A DNA stretch of 64,000 bases from an uncultured Prevotellaceae bacterium (lineage in GTDB: Bacteria; Bacteroidota; Bacteroidia; Bacteroidales; Muribaculaceae). Position numbers and translations under genes: made by a program. The notes below the pieces were generated by a model. It had not been told where the DNA came from. It was given only the letters and a program-made list of their open reading frames with translations, and did no database searches. The DNA is taken from assembly GCA_947165485.1 (NCBI GenBank), contig CAMVAP010000003.1, positions 1 to 64,000 on the forward strand, given 5' to 3'. Below, one piece after another: positions 23,977 through 32,666 of this stretch; the stretch's first letter is position 1, and the number at the start of each line of letters is the position of its first letter.

Positions 23977-24630
23977 ATGAAGGACGCAGTTATTATCACA
24001 TCGGGCGGCATGGACTCGACAACGATGCTCTATGAGTACAAGGACGAGATCGCACTGGCCATCACCTTTGACTACGGCAGCACCCAGAACGGCCGTGAGC
24101 GCCGCTGTGCCGTCATGCACTGCCAGCGACTGGGCATCAAGCACCTGATCATCCCCCTGGACTTCATGCACAAGTACTTCAAGAGCGCCCTGCTCGAGAG
24201 CGCCGACGCCATCCCCGACGGCAACTACAACGATGAGAACATGAAGGCGACGGTGGTCCCCTTCCGCAACGGCATCATGCTGGCCATCGCCTGTGGCATT
24301 GCCGAGAGTAACGGCCTCAAGCGCGTCATGATTGCCAATCACGCCGGCGACCACTCGATTTACCCCGACTGCCGCTCGCCCTTTATCGAGGCCATGAGCA
24401 CGGCCATGATGACGGGTACCTATGAGGGCATCAAGGTCTATGCCCCCTATACCGACCTGAGCAAGGCCGACATTGCCCGCCACGGTGCGGCTCTGGGCTT
24501 GGACTACAGCGAGACCTACTCGTGCTACAAGGGTGGCGAGAAGCACTGCGGCACCTGCGGCACCTGCACCGAGCGCCGCCAGGCCCTGCGTGAAGCCGGC
24601 ATCGACGACCCAACCGAGTACCTCTTTTAG
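23977..24630 (+). CDS. queC: 7-cyano-7-deazaguanine synthase (QueC)
   Basis: A 217-residue PP-loop ATPase converting 7-carboxy-7-deazaguanine plus ammonia to preQ0. P-loop SGGMDST spans 9-15, the GDHSIYPDCR segment is conserved, and the zinc site is made by the Cys of YSCYKGGEKHCGTCGTC. The upstream frame overlaps queF and is ignored. The stop is followed by short GTTAACA/GTTGACA-type repeats. Confidence 0.97.
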   Translation: MKDAVIITSGGMDSTTMLYEYKDEIALAITFDYGSTQNGRERRCAVMHCQRLGIKHLIIPLDFMHKYFKSALLESADAIPDGNYNDENMKATVVPFRNGIMLAIACGIAESNGLKRVMIANHAGDHSIYPDCRSPFIEAMSTAMMTGTYEGIKVYAPYTDLSKADIARHGAALGLDYSETYSCYKGGEKHCGTCGTCTERRQALREAGIDDPTEYLF

Positions 24631-24633
24631 TTA

Positions 24634-24733
24634 ACAGTTGACAGTTAACAGTTGACAGTTACAACTCACTGTTCACTATTCACTATTCACTATTCACTGT
24701 TAACTTTTCCTTGTTAACTTTTCACTGTTAACT
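24634..24733. repeat. AGTTGAC/ATTCACT-type short tandem repeats
   Basis: Runs of AGTTAACAGTTGAC, then ACTGTTCACTATTC, then GTTAACTTTTC occupy the gap between queC and the fabD promoter. They are 7-bp units related in style to the other intergenic arrays. Confidence 0.75.
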
Positions 24734-24743
24734 CAAAAAGTGT

Positions 24744-24751
24744 TACCTTTG
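24744..24751 (+). promoter_or_regulatory. -7 element (TACCTTTG) for fabD
   Basis: TACCTTTG lies 55 bases before the fabD ATG. The -33 position falls in the repeat (TTCA), so only the -7 box matches. Confidence 0.55.
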
Positions 24752-24806
24752 CAGCCGCATTAAAGAAAAAATTCCATAATTAATAATAAAAAGAAGTTTC
24801 TAAGAA

Positions 24807-25685
24807 ATGAAAGCATTCGTATTCCCTGGTCAGGGAGCACAGTTTGTCGGAATGGGCAAGGACCTGTATGACAATAACGCTCAGGCCAAAGAATTGTTTG
24901 AAAAAGCCAATGAAGTGCTCGGTTTCCGCATCACCGACCTCATGTTTAATGGCACTGAGGATGACCTGAAGCAGACCAAGGTCACCCAGCCCGCCGTATT
25001 CCTTCACTCGGTAATCCTCGCGCTCACCATGGGCGACGAGTTCAAGCCCGACATGGTTGCCGGTCACTCGCTGGGCGAGTTCTCGGCACTGGTAGCTGCC
25101 GGAGCACTGCCCTTTGAACAGGGCTTGAAGCTGGTCGAGGCACGTGCCCTGGCTATGCAGAAGGCTTGTGAGGCCGCTCCCTCGACGATGGCTGCCATCA
25201 TCGGCTTGCCCGACGAGAAGGTAGAGGAGATCTGCGCCACCATCGACGGTGTGTGCGTTCCCGCCAACTATAATTGCCCCGGTCAGGTGGTCATCTCGGG
25301 TGAGATTGCCGCTATCGAGGTTGCATGTGAGAAATTCAAGGAGGCTGGTGCACGCCGCGCGTTGCCCCTCAAGGTGGGTGGTGCTTTCCACTCGCCCCTG
25401 ATGGAGCCCGCCCGTGCCGAGCTGGCCGAGGCCATCGAGGCTGCCGACTTCTCGGCTCCCCGTTGCCCCATCTACCAGGACGTGGACGCTAAGCCCCACA
25501 CCGATCCTGCCGAGATCAAGGCCAACCTGCTCCAGCAGTTGACCGCTCCCGTGCGTTGGAGCCACATCGTTGCCAATATGGTTGCCGATGGCATGACCGA
25601 GGCCGAAGAACTTGGCCCGGGCAAGGTCCTCCAGGGACTCATCGGCAAGACCAGCCGCGACGTCACCTTGAGTGGACGTCAGTAA
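24807..25685 (+). CDS. fabD: Malonyl-CoA:ACP transacylase (FabD)
   Basis: A 292-residue FabD, loading malonyl groups on acyl carrier protein for fatty-acid synthesis. It has FPGQGAQFVGMGKDLY at the N-terminus, active-site Ser88 in VAGHSLGEFSAL, Arg in VEARALAMQKA, and catalytic His195 in GGAFHSPLMEPA. Full length. It stands alone between the two halves of the queosine locus, behind its own promoter and before a strong bidirectional terminator. Confidence 0.97.
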   Translation: MKAFVFPGQGAQFVGMGKDLYDNNAQAKELFEKANEVLGFRITDLMFNGTEDDLKQTKVTQPAVFLHSVILALTMGDEFKPDMVAGHSLGEFSALVAAGALPFEQGLKLVEARALAMQKACEAAPSTMAAIIGLPDEKVEEICATIDGVCVPANYNCPGQVVISGEIAAIEVACEKFKEAGARRALPLKVGGAFHSPLMEPARAELAEAIEAADFSAPRCPIYQDVDAKPHTDPAEIKANLLQQLTAPVRWSHIVANMVADGMTEAEELGPGKVLQGLIGKTSRDVTLSGRQ

Positions 25686-25703
25686 TATCGCTTCATAGAT
25701 AAT

Positions 25704-25747
25704 CACAACGAGCGGGACCTGATGAGAACCGGGTCCCGCTCGTTGTG
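25704..25747. terminator. Strong bidirectional terminator between fabD and queE
   Basis: A perfect 16-bp stem (CACAACGAGCGGGACC with its complement) with a 12-base loop lies between the convergent fabD and queE genes, and can serve both strands. There is no long T run. Confidence 0.8.
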
Positions 25748-25765
25748 TCATGGTGTGAAGTCTGT

Positions 25766-26356
25766 TCAGTTGATGCCCAGGATGCGGTGGGTCTGTAGTG
25801 ATAATCGCCAGGTGGGGTTGTCAAGGACTGCTTGAACCGTGGACTGCATGTTGCGACGGCACTGCTCCACATCATCCACCCAGCAGGGCTGCAAGTAGCG
25901 GTGGGTGGCCGTGATGTTGTTGTATTGAGCTAAGTCTTGGCCCAGGTAAACCACCTTCAACTCATCACACGTGGTGACTGCCAGGGGCACGTCACCGCTG
26001 TTGCCAATGCCGGTCTTGGGCGATAACGTCACCCAGTCGATGCCGTGGGGCAGGGGATGGGTGCCATTGGTCTCGATGGCAATGCGTTTGCCCGTCATCT
26101 GCTTGAGACAGGTCACAAAGTCATCGTCAATCCATAACGACGGCTCGCCGCCCGTGAGCACAATGAGGGGAGCCTTGGGGTACTGCATCACCTGTTCAAC
26201 AATCTCGGGCAACGACATCATGGTGCCCGCCTCGTGACGTGTGTCACAGAAGGCGCAATGCAGATTGCACCCGCTCAGCCTAATGAAAACGCTGGCGGTT
26301 CCCGTGTGATAGCCCTCTCCCTGTAGCGAGTGGAAAATCTCGTTAACCTTCCACAT
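25766..26356 (-). CDS. queE: 7-carboxy-7-deazaguanine synthase (QueE)
   Basis: A 196-residue radical-SAM enzyme that contracts carboxy-tetrahydropterin to 7-carboxy-7-deazaguanine. It has the [4Fe-4S] ligands Cys30, Cys34 and Cys37 in CNLHCAFC, the substrate-binding FHSLQGEGYHTG at the N-terminus, and LTGGEPSL. I take the start at 26356 (MWKVNEIF), which overlaps the queD 3' end by 14 bases; the longer frame would lie inside queD. Expected to be cotranscribed with queD. Confidence 0.96.
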   Translation of the reverse strand: MWKVNEIFHSLQGEGYHTGTASVFIRLSGCNLHCAFCDTRHEAGTMMSLPEIVEQVMQYPKAPLIVLTGGEPSLWIDDDFVTCLKQMTGKRIAIETNGTHPLPHGIDWVTLSPKTGIGNSGDVPLAVTTCDELKVVYLGQDLAQYNNITATHRYLQPCWVDDVEQCRRNMQSTVQAVLDNPTWRLSLQTHRILGIN

Positions 26357-26696
26357 CGTTATCCTCATCCTTGACGTAGATGGCCAAGTTGTTGGCACTC
26401 TCACGCACGTCGGCACGATAGCAGTTGGGCACCGTCTCTACAATCCAGTGGGCGATGTTTTCGGCTGTGGGATTGAAGTCAAGCACCTCATTGAGGTAGC
26501 GGTGGTCGAGTTTGCCATGCACTATCTCCTTGATGATGGTAAAATCGGTCACCATGCCATTGTCGTCCAGCTCCTTAGCCTTGCAATAAACATTCACGAT
26601 CCAGTTGTGGCCATGCAGGTTCTCGCACTTGCTGTTATGATCCAGGTACAGCATGTGGGCCGATGAGATTTCCAGCGTCTTTTGTACGTAATACAT
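26343..26696 (-). CDS. queD: 6-carboxy-5,6,7,8-tetrahydropterin synthase (QueD)
   Basis: A 117-residue QueD/PTPS-fold enzyme making carboxytetrahydropterin from dihydroneopterin triphosphate. Zinc ligands are the His of ISSAHML and the two His of LHGHNW. The catalytic Cys sits in KCENLHGH, and the C-terminal Glu lies in VRESANN. The start is at 26696 (MYYVQKTLEI); an upstream in-frame extension is only the translated 15-bp repeat (ILLDI repeated) and is rejected. Confidence 0.95.
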   Translation of the reverse strand: MYYVQKTLEISSAHMLYLDHNSKCENLHGHNWIVNVYCKAKELDDNGMVTDFTIIKEIVHGKLDHRYLNEVLDFNPTAENIAHWIVETVPNCYRADVRESANNLAIYVKDEDNDVEG

Positions 26697-26700
26697 AATT

Positions 26701-26783
26701 ATTATATCAAGTAAAATTATATCAAGTAAAATTATATCAAGTAAAATTATATCAAGTAAAATTAAATCAAGTAAAATTATATC
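26701..26783. repeat. 15-bp tandem repeat upstream of queD
   Basis: ATTATATCAAGTAAA repeats five and a half times, one unit with a single change, ending four bases before the queD start. It is AT-rich and sits where the queD promoter or leader should be. Its 15-bp period keeps the reading frame open by accident. Confidence 0.95.
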
Positions 26784-26788
26784 CGTTC

Positions 26789-27135
26789 CCTCAGTGTTCC
26801 CCATGCCGTGGCTCCAGCCACGGCCCGTTTAGGCATTACCCTCAGTGTCCCCCATGCCGTGTCAGGAGCCACGGCCCGTTTCGGCATTCCCTCAGCGTCC
26901 CCCCATGCCGTGGCTCCAGCCACGGCCCGATTCGGCGTTGCCCTCAGTGTCCCCCATGCCGTGTCAGGAGCCACGGCCCGTTTAGGCGTTTCCCTCAGTG
27001 TCCCCCATGCCGTGGCTCCAGCCACGGCCCGTTTAGGCATTGCCCTCAGTGTTCCCCATGCCGTGGCTCCAGCCACGGCCCGATTCGGCATTGCCCTCAG
27101 TGTCACTCCATGCCGTGGCTCCAGCCACGGCCCCG
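26789..27135. repeat. Array of seven 51-bp palindromic units
   Basis: Seven units of about 51 bp (CCTCAGTGTCCCCCATGCCG and onward), each with GCCGTGGCT-CC-AGCCACGGC, a 9-bp stem. The second and fourth units carry GTGTCAGGAGCCAC instead, as if the hairpin loop side had been flipped. The palindrome matches the array at 9.7 kb but the linkers do not. It lies directly after the stop of the WG-repeat-like gene on minus. Confidence 0.93.
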
Positions 27136-27140
27136 TGTGG

Positions 27141-28658
27141 TCACCGCTTGTTCTTGCGCTGCGGCACCGACTCGTTAAAGTGCATATAATAGTAGGCATT
27201 GAGCACGCCCTTATCATAGCCCATAGTCACAGCCGTCAAGTAATCGCTGCAGAAGATGCCATCCCTCGCAAGCACAAAGCCCTTGGTGCCCAAGCGACTT
27301 TCCACCTTGTTGACGATAGCGGGTTCAGTATTGGCCGGACAATGGTTCACATTCAGTGTCATGATCACGCACTTCACACGGGCATCGTAGTTGAATTCCG
27401 CGTTGGTGCTGTCGGCGTTGGCCGTAGCCACCTCACGGTCAAACACATATTGAATCAAGTAGGGACCTTGTGGCATGATGAGCGTGTTGCTGCCGGCATA
27501 CTGGTTGGCATTGGTGCTCACGATGCTGTTCATGTCCATCAACGTCGTGTTGGCATTGGCCCCGCAGCATGAGGTCTCGTCAAACATCATCATCAGTGAT
27601 GCCGCAGCCAGGTCGGTGTCGATAAAGCCGCGTGTGGCATAGGGGTTGTCCTCGCTCACGTGGGCATTATTGAACTTGACATTGCCAACGGGTTTTCCCG
27701 TGCGGTCGATGATATGATAAGTCTCACCGTCAACGGCAATCAACCGCTCGCCGTTAATGTCGATCAGGTTGTCATGCTTGATGGGGATAAGCACTTGATT
27801 GTTCTTGTCCACCATACCGGTCTTGCCGTCCTTGATGACAATGTAATCGCCCGATGGGGTGCGCGAGAAGTCGGCATAGCCGCCCTTTTCCACCAGGGAC
27901 TTGTCATTGGCCGGGTTGGCAACCTCCTTGCCTTCCTCGTTGAGGCATACCAGCGAGTCGCCCTTCAACACCGGCAACACACCGTTGATGTAATAGGGTT
28001 GAATGGGCTGGTACATATCGCTGCTGGCCGTGAATTTCACGTTACCCTTCTTGTCGATGACGGTAAATGTGACAATGCTGTCGTTCTGCTGGTTCTCACC
28101 GATCACCAGTGCATAATCGTTATAGAGGAACAGGTTGGCGTTACTATAGTTGGCTGGCACGATCGTGTCGCCGCTCGTGTTGATGTAGCCCCATGAACCG
28201 TTGTCGTTCTGGAAAGCGGCCATGCCACGTGAGAACATCGAGCACTGTGACACCTCCTTGGGCAATTGCTTGATAATCTCGCCCTTGCTGTTGATGACAC
28301 ACAACGGACCGCCTATCTTGCTGGCAACGGTCACGCCATCATCGCTGAACGCCGTCACGCTGCCATAGTGGCCAGCCACGGGTTGTGATGCGTTGTTCAC
28401 GTCATAGATGTCGTAGCTGCCCTCGCTGTTTCTCACGTAGAACATTCCTGCCACAACAGGCGAGGGGGCGTTGTCAAACGCATCCTTCACAATCACTTCT
28501 CCCGAATTAACGTCGAGGATGCTCCACTTCTCAGAGCCCACAAGTTGCACGGGCAAGTACTGGGTCTTGTACTGGTAGGTTGACTCATTGCCTCCACAAG
28601 CCGTCAGTATCACAGCCACAATAGTGGCCAACATTATTCTATTAAAAAGTTTCATCAT
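27141..28658 (-). CDS. WG-repeat-like lipoprotein
   Basis: A 505-residue putative lipoprotein (MMKLFNRIMLATIVAVILTAC, Cys21). Residues 40-330 show repeating strands with the pattern GSWGYINTSGDTIVPANYSN and KTGMVDKNNQVLIPIKHDN, the WG (KWG) beta-propeller-like repeats, several of them degenerate. The last 140 residues have no recognised family. It is probably a surface or periplasmic protein. The promoter matches the consensus exactly, and the gene is divergent from the polysaccharide cluster. The 3' end abuts the 51-bp array. Confidence 0.75.
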   Translation of the reverse strand: MMKLFNRIMLATIVAVILTACGGNESTYQYKTQYLPVQLVGSEKWSILDVNSGEVIVKDAFDNAPSPVVAGMFYVRNSEGSYDIYDVNNASQPVAGHYGSVTAFSDDGVTVASKIGGPLCVINSKGEIIKQLPKEVSQCSMFSRGMAAFQNDNGSWGYINTSGDTIVPANYSNANLFLYNDYALVIGENQQNDSIVTFTVIDKKGNVKFTASSDMYQPIQPYYINGVLPVLKGDSLVCLNEEGKEVANPANDKSLVEKGGYADFSRTPSGDYIVIKDGKTGMVDKNNQVLIPIKHDNLIDINGERLIAVDGETYHIIDRTGKPVGNVKFNNAHVSEDNPYATRGFIDTDLAAASLMMMFDETSCCGANANTTLMDMNSIVSTNANQYAGSNTLIMPQGPYLIQYVFDREVATANADSTNAEFNYDARVKCVIMTLNVNHCPANTEPAIVNKVESRLGTKGFVLARDGIFCSDYLTAVTMGYDKGVLNAYYYMHFNESVPQRKNKR

Positions 28659-28684
28659 TTATCGTTTTCTAGATATTGTAGCGG

Positions 28685-28715
28685 CAAAGGTAGTACAAGT
28701 CGAGCGGAGAACAAA
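28685..28715 (-). promoter_or_regulatory. Promoter of the WG-repeat-like lipoprotein
   Basis: Minus strand TTTG (plus CAAA, 28712-28715), 19 bases, TACCTTTG (plus CAAAGGTA, 28685-28692). Confidence 0.8.
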
Positions 28716-28789
28716 AAGAATTTATTCTTTTTTTATCCCGAGACGCAGTCATGAAATCAATGAGCATGGACAAAAAATCGGTCAAAACC

Positions 28790-28820
28790 TTTGTCGTATC
28801 ATCGATTGTCATTAATTTTG
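28790..28820 (+). promoter_or_regulatory. Promoter of the polysaccharide cluster
   Basis: TTTG (28790-28793), 19 bases, TAATTTTG (28813-28820), about 28 bases before the flippase ATG. It is the only clear promoter for the four-gene cluster. Confidence 0.8.
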
Positions 28821-28848
28821 CACCATTACACTGTCTTGTTCTATCGGA

Positions 28849-30519
28849 ATGCAGGCAGAATCTCAATACATGACCAACGACCCTAAAGATATATCAAACG
28901 AGAACAATTCCTCAGGCAATGTTGCCACCGGGGACCAATTGTCGCAGCCTGTCCAACAACACGATGATGGCGCAGCCCATCCGATGCCGGGCCGTGAATC
29001 CAGTAACAAACTCATTGCCAAGAACACGCTGCTGCTTTACCTGCGCATGATTGTGGTGATGCTGGTGACCCTCTACACCAGCCGCCTGGTGCTGGCGACG
29101 CTCGGTGAGGAAGATTACGGCATCTATCAGGTCGTGGGTGGACTGGTGGGCATGTTTACCATCTTGTCGGGCTCCCTTTCGGTTTCCACCAGCCGTTTCT
29201 TGACCTTCGCCCTGGGAAAAGGGGATTTTGCCGAACTCAAGAAGACCTTTGCCACCGTACGGGCCATCCACATCATCATGGCGGTGTCGATGTTTGTGAT
29301 TTGCGAGTTGCTGGCCGTCTGGTTCCTCAAGACCAAACTGACTATCCCGCCTGACAGATTGTATGCTGCCAAGTGTGCGCTGCATTGCTCGATCGCGTCG
29401 TTCTCGATAGCACTGCTCAATGTCCCATACGGTGCCTCGGTCATCTCCCACGAGAAGATGTCAACCTTTGCCTACATGAGCATTCTGGAGGTGGTAGTCA
29501 AGCTGCTGATCGTGTATCTGCTCCTGATTGCACCCATCGATCGATTGATTTTCTATGCCATCTTGGGGCTGTGTGCCAGCATCTTGTACCAAGCCATCTA
29601 CATGGTGTACTGCCTGGTGAAGTTTCCCGAGTGCAAGGCCAAGCCGGCGCTCGATCGCTCGATTGTCAAGAGTATATCGTCCTTCATCGGATGGACCTTC
29701 TGGGGGAATGCCGCCGTGGTGGTCAAGGACCAGGGTGTGGTGATGCTGTTGAATATCTTCTTCGGCCCTGTGGTGAATGCGGCCCAGGGTGTGGGTATGC
29801 AGGTGAGCGGCGTGGTGACTCGTTTCATCGGTGGTTTCATGACGGCCACTCAACCCCAGATCACCAAGTCCTATGCATCGGGAGACATCAGCCGCCTCAA
29901 TGATCTGCTCATCAAGAGCACCAAGTTCTCGTTCTTCCTGATGGTGGTGTTGATATTCCCCCTCATCAACAACACGCGGGTACTGCTCGACGTGTGGCTG
30001 GTGGAGGTGCCCGACCATGCCGTGAACTTTGCCAACATCATCTTGATATACACTTTCATCGATTGCTTCACAACACCGGTTTACACCGCGGTCATGGCAA
30101 CCAGCAAAATCAGAATCTACGAGATTGGGCTCACCATCCTGTATTTTGCCAACATCCTGTGTGCCTATATCGCCTTAAAACTGGGCATGGTTCCCGAGGT
30201 GGTCTTTGTGCTGGCGATCATTTTCAAGTTGTTTGTGCTCTTGCTGTTGATTCAGCAGTGCTGCAAGCTGTTCAAGTTTGACCTGGGCTCTTACATCAAG
30301 TTATACTTGGTGATGGTCTTGCCGATTGTTGCTTATGGCGCAGCGATTTCACTGGCTTACCAGTTGCTGATCGGTAACGATTCTTTCTTGAAGCTGATCC
30401 TGTTCACGGTGGCTTTTGAAATGTTGATGCTGCCGTTCATCTGGTGGTACGGTTTCAGCGTTGGCGAGCGGGCCTTTGTCTTAAATTTCATTAAGGGTAA
30501 ACTGAATTTATCTAGATAA
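28849..30519 (+). CDS. Oligosaccharide flippase family protein (Wzx-like)
   Basis: A 556-residue MOP-superfamily protein with about 14 membrane helices after a 55-residue hydrophilic N-terminus. The first helices carry LLLYLRMIVVMLVTLYTSRL and the typical VLATLGEEDYGIYQVVGG, found in Wzx-type lipid-linked sugar flippases of Bacteroidetes. It probably turns undecaprenyl-linked glycan units across the inner membrane. The next gene starts two bases later. The translation start could also be the Met at 28870. Confidence 0.88.
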   Translation: MQAESQYMTNDPKDISNENNSSGNVATGDQLSQPVQQHDDGAAHPMPGRESSNKLIAKNTLLLYLRMIVVMLVTLYTSRLVLATLGEEDYGIYQVVGGLVGMFTILSGSLSVSTSRFLTFALGKGDFAELKKTFATVRAIHIIMAVSMFVICELLAVWFLKTKLTIPPDRLYAAKCALHCSIASFSIALLNVPYGASVISHEKMSTFAYMSILEVVVKLLIVYLLLIAPIDRLIFYAILGLCASILYQAIYMVYCLVKFPECKAKPALDRSIVKSISSFIGWTFWGNAAVVVKDQGVVMLLNIFFGPVVNAAQGVGMQVSGVVTRFIGGFMTATQPQITKSYASGDISRLNDLLIKSTKFSFFLMVVLIFPLINNTRVLLDVWLVEVPDHAVNFANIILIYTFIDCFTTPVYTAVMATSKIRIYEIGLTILYFANILCAYIALKLGMVPEVVFVLAIIFKLFVLLLLIQQCCKLFKFDLGSYIKLYLVMVLPIVAYGAAISLAYQLLIGNDSFLKLILFTVAFEMLMLPFIWWYGFSVGERAFVLNFIKGKLNLSR

Positions 30520-30521
30520 TA

Positions 30522-31712
30522 ATGATACGAGTTTCTAATCTGAGAAAAGAGCACCTGCCCGATTCAGGGGAATGTCGCATCGCTTGTGACATCGAGAGCC
30601 CCTACTCACAGTCCAGACTGTTGTGGTTCTCGGTGCCTGAGCAATATGGCGACTGGCTCACCGATGATGTCTATGATGCCTTCATGGTGGCCATGCTGTT
30701 CCCCGCGATGTTCCACAACGATAGTGTGACCATCGATGGGTGTGTATCGGAACATCTATATGACCGGATCACCAATTATATACAGAAGTGTGAGATCGCT
30801 CATCATGATTATCTGCACGAGGTAGATGTGACGGTGAAGGGCTTCTCGGTCACCCAGAAAAAGCAGCATCTGGTGGGCTGTGGATTCACAGCGGGAATCG
30901 ACGCCTTCTCAACGGTCTATGACAGGTTCGTCTTGGAGAAGAAGGAAAGCCACAAGATCTCAGCCCTTTTCTTCTTTAACGTGGGAACTCATGGTGGCGG
31001 AACCGAGAAAGCGAGAAGAAAATTCCACACCAGATATGACTACCTGAAGCCTCTCACCCAGGAATTGGGGCTCCCGTTTGTGCCCATGGATTCCAATCTG
31101 TTTGATTTCTACCGATTTGAGTGGGAGTTTGATGCTGGCATCTTCTGCCGCAATACAGCCATTCTGGTCTTCCAGAAAGTCTTGTCACGGTATTACATCG
31201 CCTATGATTACTCCTACTGGGAAATCACCCACATGACCGAGACCGATTATGGTGCGGTGACCGATATATGCAACGACCAGATTTTTGGAACAGAGTCCCT
31301 TGAACTGGTTGTCGATGGTGCGCAATACAGGAGGAGTGAAAAGATCGAGAGATTACTCGATTTTCCTCCCTTCTACAAGTATCTTAATGTGTGTGTGAGC
31401 GCGAGACCCACTCCCGATAATTGCTCTGTCTGCCACAAGTGCCTGCGCACCGAGCTGGCATTGGATATCTTGAATCGATTGGACGATTTCAGGGATGTGT
31501 TTGATATCGAGAAGTTCAAGTCCAAGCGCTTCAAGTACAAGTGCCAGACGGTTGTCAGCCGCAAGACCGACATCTATTCCAATGATAATTGCGCGCTGGC
31601 ACAGAGGATGGGCTACCCGATGCCGCCTTACATCATCGCGTGGTTATATTGCTCTCCACGGTTGATGAGGTCATGGGGCAGGAGATTATTGGACCGTTTC
31701 TCCAAATCCTAG
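30522..31712 (+). CDS. PP-loop-superfamily-like protein in polysaccharide cluster
   Basis: A 396-residue protein I cannot name. Around residue 121 it has CGFTAGIDAFSTVYDRF, in the position and shape of the SGGxDS PP-loop of N-type ATP pyrophosphatases but degenerate (T-A-G-I-D-A). Near residue 301 it has CSVCHKCLRTELAL, resembling the QueC C-terminal zinc cluster and its following helix. A fold related to QueC/ExsB or the WbpG/PseA amidotransferases of LPS loci is my inference. It may amidate or activate a sugar acid, or be inactive. It is tightly packed behind the flippase gene. Confidence 0.55.
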   Translation: MIRVSNLRKEHLPDSGECRIACDIESPYSQSRLLWFSVPEQYGDWLTDDVYDAFMVAMLFPAMFHNDSVTIDGCVSEHLYDRITNYIQKCEIAHHDYLHEVDVTVKGFSVTQKKQHLVGCGFTAGIDAFSTVYDRFVLEKKESHKISALFFFNVGTHGGGTEKARRKFHTRYDYLKPLTQELGLPFVPMDSNLFDFYRFEWEFDAGIFCRNTAILVFQKVLSRYYIAYDYSYWEITHMTETDYGAVTDICNDQIFGTESLELVVDGAQYRRSEKIERLLDFPPFYKYLNVCVSARPTPDNCSVCHKCLRTELALDILNRLDDFRDVFDIEKFKSKRFKYKCQTVVSRKTDIYSNDNCALAQRMGYPMPPYIIAWLYCSPRLMRSWGRRLLDRFSKS

Positions 31713-31776
31713 TGTTTTTATGGGTAGTTGGCATTGAGATTGATGACCAGGTGTAGAAAATAAGATTTGTTTGATT

Positions 31777-32619
31777 ATGGGCTTTTTTTATAAAATCTTT
31801 GAGAAATTTGTCAAGTCACGTGAGGCGGTTTATTATTCCAAGATGAATAAGAAGAGCGCCGTCATCATCAATGATGTGGATTTTGGACACATCCTTGAGG
31901 GCAAGCACGCCATCGTGACTGGTGGCAACAGCGGCATCGGCCAGGCCATTGCGCGCAAGATGATAGAGTGTGGTGCCATGGTGACAATTATCGGGCGCAA
32001 CCCCGAGAAGACCCAGGCTGTCGCCCGTGAGATGAATTGCCAGTACCTGCTTCTGGATCTGACCGATACCAGCGAGATGATCAGAATCGTATCGGAATAC
32101 ATTGAGGATAAGAAAATAGACATCCTTGTCAATAGCGCTGGTATTCTCGACAACGAGAAGTGGCTGGAAAAGACACCCGATCATTTTGACAAAGTCATCA
32201 ACACCAATCTCAAAGCGGCCTACTTCATGTCACAAACCCTGGCTAAACACATGCTGCGACATCACATTCAGGGGCATATACTGAATGTGAGCTCGTCATC
32301 GTCGATGAGACCCTCCTGGGGACCTTATCAGTTATCCAAGAGGGCATTGAATGGCATGACACTGGGTTTTGCCCAGAGGCTGGCCCCCCACGGGATTACG
32401 GTCAATGCGTTGGCACCCGGGGTGACAATGACACCCATGGCTTCAAGTTTTATCGAGGATACCGATAACCTGGCTTATTACAACCCCTTGCGCAGGGCCG
32501 AGACGCCCGAGGAAATCGCCAATCTGGCAGTGTTTATGGTAAGCAACCTGGGCACGAGCATCGTGGGAGATACCGTGATGATGACCGGTGGATCGGGAAT
32601 CTTGAGTGATGAGTATTGA
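31777..32619 (+). CDS. SDR family oxidoreductase
   Basis: A 280-residue short-chain dehydrogenase: Rossmann motif VTGGNSGIGQAIA (about 46-58), NSAGIL, catalytic Ser in LNVSSSSSM, and Tyr-x-x-x-Lys in YQLSKRALNG, with the classical C-terminal substrate loop. It has a 45-residue N-terminal extension before the fold. Its position suggests reduction of a sugar or acyl intermediate in glycan synthesis. The ATG at 31777 is preferred over a TTG six bases upstream. Confidence 0.88.
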   Translation: MGFFYKIFEKFVKSREAVYYSKMNKKSAVIINDVDFGHILEGKHAIVTGGNSGIGQAIARKMIECGAMVTIIGRNPEKTQAVAREMNCQYLLLDLTDTSEMIRIVSEYIEDKKIDILVNSAGILDNEKWLEKTPDHFDKVINTNLKAAYFMSQTLAKHMLRHHIQGHILNVSSSSSMRPSWGPYQLSKRALNGMTLGFAQRLAPHGITVNALAPGVTMTPMASSFIEDTDNLAYYNPLRRAETPEEIANLAVFMVSNLGTSIVGDTVMMTGGSGILSDEY

Positions 32620-32666
32620 CCCTTCTCAATGCTGATGTAATACAGGTTATAGTTGATGATAGTTGA

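Noticed and set aside
26697-26804. N-terminal extension of QueD
   Set aside because: It would encode only the 15-bp repeat (ILLDI units); QueD proteins start at MYYVQKTLEI.
26777-27572. Frames of 146 and 254 codons across the 51-bp array
   Set aside because: The same reason: the 51-bp period is a multiple of three and the product is a repeat of AVAPATAR-like units; the longer frame runs antisense into the WG-repeat gene.
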